From the NCBI GenBank assembly GCA_012514865.1, contig JAAYZO010000143.1, forward strand, positions 1 through 7,902: a stretch of 7,902 nt of DNA. The letters are read 5' to 3'. The notes beneath the pieces are model-generated. The model did no database searches and was not told where the DNA came from. It saw nothing but the letters and a program-made list of their open reading frames with translations. This DNA comes from Lentisphaerota bacterium. GTDB taxonomy: Bacteria; Verrucomicrobiota; Lentisphaeria; Oligosphaerales; JAFGRS01. Every line of letters starts with the position of its first letter. The stretch's first letter is position 1. A program made the position numbers and the translations under genes. Shown here piece after piece: positions 7,501 to 7,902 of the stretch.

Positions 7501-7633
7501 CTACCGCGATGCCATCATCAGCAAGAAGCTCGCCGCCCTGGCGCTCTACCGCCATGGCAGCCGCTGGGATGCCTTCCTGAAGGACTACGAGAAGGCCCCG
7601 ATGAAGGTCCTGAAGTCCCTCGTCGAAGCCTGA
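4520..7633 (+). CDS. Large NAD-type glutamate dehydrogenase (about 115 kDa class)
   Basis: Predicted to deaminate glutamate to 2-oxoglutarate and ammonia with NAD. The 1037 residues fit the roughly 1000-residue class known from fungal NAD-GDH, not the 450-residue hexameric or 1600-residue bacterial class. Residues 1 to about 430 are an N-terminal regulatory region; about 200-275 has an alternating strand-helix look that could be ACT-like (inference). The catalytic part follows: DISRGGLRLLR (479-489, glutamate site), KHKDIAESGAKGV (517-529, presumed catalytic lysine region), FFGPDEGT (572-579, presumed catalytic aspartate), TTGKSIGLPHDTYGLTS (602-618), dinucleotide fold VTGGPDGDLGANQ (690-702), IVEGANVFFDDSAR (832-845) and ANKGGVTSSSLAEV (862-875). 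No signal peptide or membrane segment is apparent, so it is likely cytoplasmic. NAD preference is assumed from the class. It starts 62 bases after cysNC with its own strong ribosome site and may be co-transcribed. It contains no TTA, CTA or TCA codon. Confidence 0.9.
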   Translation: MGTTAQTHNGTSIAILAEERGLQTALLYEAVMELSREGMLTAPCLDAAARVLLDDLGLPHYYFRTLSKAALMTALRAIATNLNWDSQGHRGLSDRSAYLEADGQHGIQMMVAGEGTREVMEMAAEERMRQRRWEYCYAPRTRYTTYIIKPEECPTVEALAGGGNPFALSNANAASAFSVPHETDERYQAFLSRQRASVTRLVEFSSVPGTDETRIMFHKTIAVGKLAVIRRMLGEHGVPLTRAYGEPYRTPKGGVSAVCSFYVKGSLDEATANRIAGDLRAVLILGENPFAPSFLRGDLSFAEMVFAANLTNFVHQFVYRDLSTDRAIMGSLQLQELREALSKRINDADHSEFTRRLIRETVVRNPDRVKELFALFESKFNPAQAPSFDEKALQEKLRHFERAITIQFAEDVTGLEIMRYATRLITHTLKTNFYYQTKRAFAFRLDSRILNPVVFPGRIHGLFFVLGHYALGTHMRAEDISRGGLRLLRITATNYENELDAANLLNYALGPKAQRLKHKDIAESGAKGVIVPLPEHARDALEAIYDYADGIMDLLQPHPAVVDYLGAPEMIFFGPDEGTSSLMDAVAERARERGYRHWRTMTTGKSIGLPHDTYGLTSDGKVFGLVERHEGTEVQVEGQTILVSKDADEIIRGIGGTIATSGMTTTGVMACFRTLAERCQLREEDLNLLVTGGPDGDLGANQLQCYRGRICMVVDSGAVLFDPDGLDRKALLRLAVSRHTRPRLNTTSFPVECLGPRGFIVRRTDRNVTLPDGTLVEDGAFFHSNVLVTPENRRFLSQANIRAFVPCGGLKDTINFANVRAFLANFQELLLIVEGANVFFDDSAREIIARESTIVQIKDSTANKGGVTSSSLAEVLTAFLLGEDYEKALVDNEANRCRLVHELLSIIAANASAETAMLLDLHAARPDVPLYRLSVDTSEWLLAFQERVREHLEAILANAAMVRKVVLGYVPPLLTELVGADTILERLGTDELRAYRDAIISKKLAALALYRHGSRWDAFLKDYEKAPMKVLKSLVEA

Positions 7634-7648
7634 TCGCCCGACGCGATC
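7632..7648 (+). other. Small hairpin at the gdh stop codon
   Basis: GATCGC (7632-7637) and GCGATC (7643-7648) form a perfect 6-bp inverted repeat around CCGAC. It overlaps the TGA stop codon and precedes the larger terminator stem. It may add to 3'-end stability or be chance. Confidence 0.3.
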
Positions 7649-7654
7649 GCCACC

Positions 7655-7700
7655 AAGGCCCCGGTCGGCTCGCCCTGAGCCGCCCGGGGCCTTCTCTTCC
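7655..7700 (+). terminator. Rho-independent-type terminator of the operon
   Basis: AAGGCCCCGG (7655-7664) pairs with CCGGGGCCTT (7684-7693). Inside it, CGGCTC (7666-7671) pairs with GAGCCG (7677-7682). Together they form a 16-bp stem with a single T-C mismatch and the loop GCCCT. A pyrimidine run, CTCTTCC, follows rather than a pure T-tract, so termination may be partly stem-driven. It begins 21 bases after the gdh stop, the expected place for the end of the transcript. Confidence 0.75.
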
Positions 7701-7734
7701 AGAGTGGCACAGGAGGCCGCCCCCCGCAGACGGT

Positions 7735-7805
7735 ATTTCACCGCAGAGGACGCAGAGGGACGCAGAGGCGGGGAGGAAGAGAGGATCGCCTGGCATGGGC
7801 AGGCG
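7735..7805 (+). repeat. 71-bp direct repeat, copy 1 (CGCAGAGG family)
   Basis: This block is identical to 7832-7902 over all 71 bases. It starts ATTTCACCGCAGAGG, continues with further CGCAGAGG units at 9 to 10 base spacing, then a purine-only GGGGAGGAAGAGAGGA stretch. It ends in a hairpin: CGCCTG (7787-7792) pairs with CAGGCG (7800-7805) around GCATGGG. It is the inverted counterpart of the repeats at 189-222 and 293-341. It lies 41 bases beyond the terminator stem and is non-coding. Confidence 0.9.
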
Positions 7806-7831
7806 GGCGGGAACGCGACTCCAGAATGGTG

Positions 7832-7902
7832 ATTTCACCGCAGAGGACGCAGAGGGACGCAGAGGCGGGGAGGAAGAGAGGATCGCCTGGCATGGGCAGG
7901 CG
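7832..7902 (+). repeat. 71-bp direct repeat, copy 2, at the window edge
   Basis: This is an exact copy of 7735-7805 with a period of 97 bases and a unique 26-base spacer (7806-7831). Its terminal hairpin arms are CGCCTG (7884-7889) and CAGGCG (7897-7902). The window ends on the last repeat base, so the array may continue and the true repeat may be longer. Confidence 0.9.

Noticed and set aside
4352..7741. Minus-strand open frame of 1129 codons opposite the GDH gene
   Set aside because: It is codon-aligned with the GDH gene, its product is a low-complexity Glu/Asp/Ala/Gly/Val-rich string without domains, and its openness follows from the absence of TTA, CTA and TCA codons in the real gene.
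7735..7902. The two 71-bp repeats as a CRISPR array
   Set aside because: The repeat is too long, there are only two copies with one 26-base spacer, the repeat is internally repetitive, and related inverted copies lie at the other end of the cluster. No cas gene is present.

Overview
The window is a GC-rich bacterial chromosomal segment (about two thirds GC or more by eye). It holds four plus-strand genes in one head-to-tail cluster, flanked on both sides by gene-free DNA full of short-period repeats. The host cannot be named from this sequence. The GC-rich codon use, the fused CysN-CysC protein, the large fungal-like NAD-glutamate dehydrogenase and the intergenic CGCAGAGG, CACGAA and CGCCAAG repeats would suit a PVC-group bacterium (Planctomycetes, Verrucomicrobia, Lentisphaerae) or a related uncultured phylum. 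That placement is inference.

Layout. Bases 1-538 contain no convincing gene. They carry degenerate copies of three short-period repeat families, a small perfect hairpin, and a small AT-rich inverted repeat that may mark the promoter or operator region. Then come cysQ (539-1396, PAP phosphatase), cysD (1402-2310, small subunit of sulfate adenylyltransferase) and cysNC (2352-4457, GTPase subunit fused to APS kinase). After a 62-base gap comes an NAD-type glutamate dehydrogenase of about 115 kDa (4520-7633). A strong GC-rich hairpin followed by a pyrimidine run (7655-7700) closes the cluster. The last 168 bases contain two exact 71-bp direct repeats, and the second ends at the last base of the window.

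How the genes work together. CysD and the CysN part of CysNC turn sulfate and ATP into APS at the cost of GTP hydrolysis. The CysC part phosphorylates APS to PAPS. CysQ removes the 3'-phosphate of PAP, the by-product of PAPS use, so it clears an inhibitor and recycles AMP. No PAPS reductase, sulfite reductase, sulfotransferase or sulfate transporter is present, so the window does not show whether PAPS feeds cysteine synthesis or sulfation. The glutamate dehydrogenase links carbon and nitrogen metabolism. Its place behind cysNC has no obvious biochemical reason and may be simple co-transcription or chance.

No clearly new multi-gene system is visible. The features most worth a second look are non-coding: a perfect 28-bp palindrome filling most of the cysD-cysNC gap, and CGCAGAGG repeats that bracket the whole cluster in opposite orientations.
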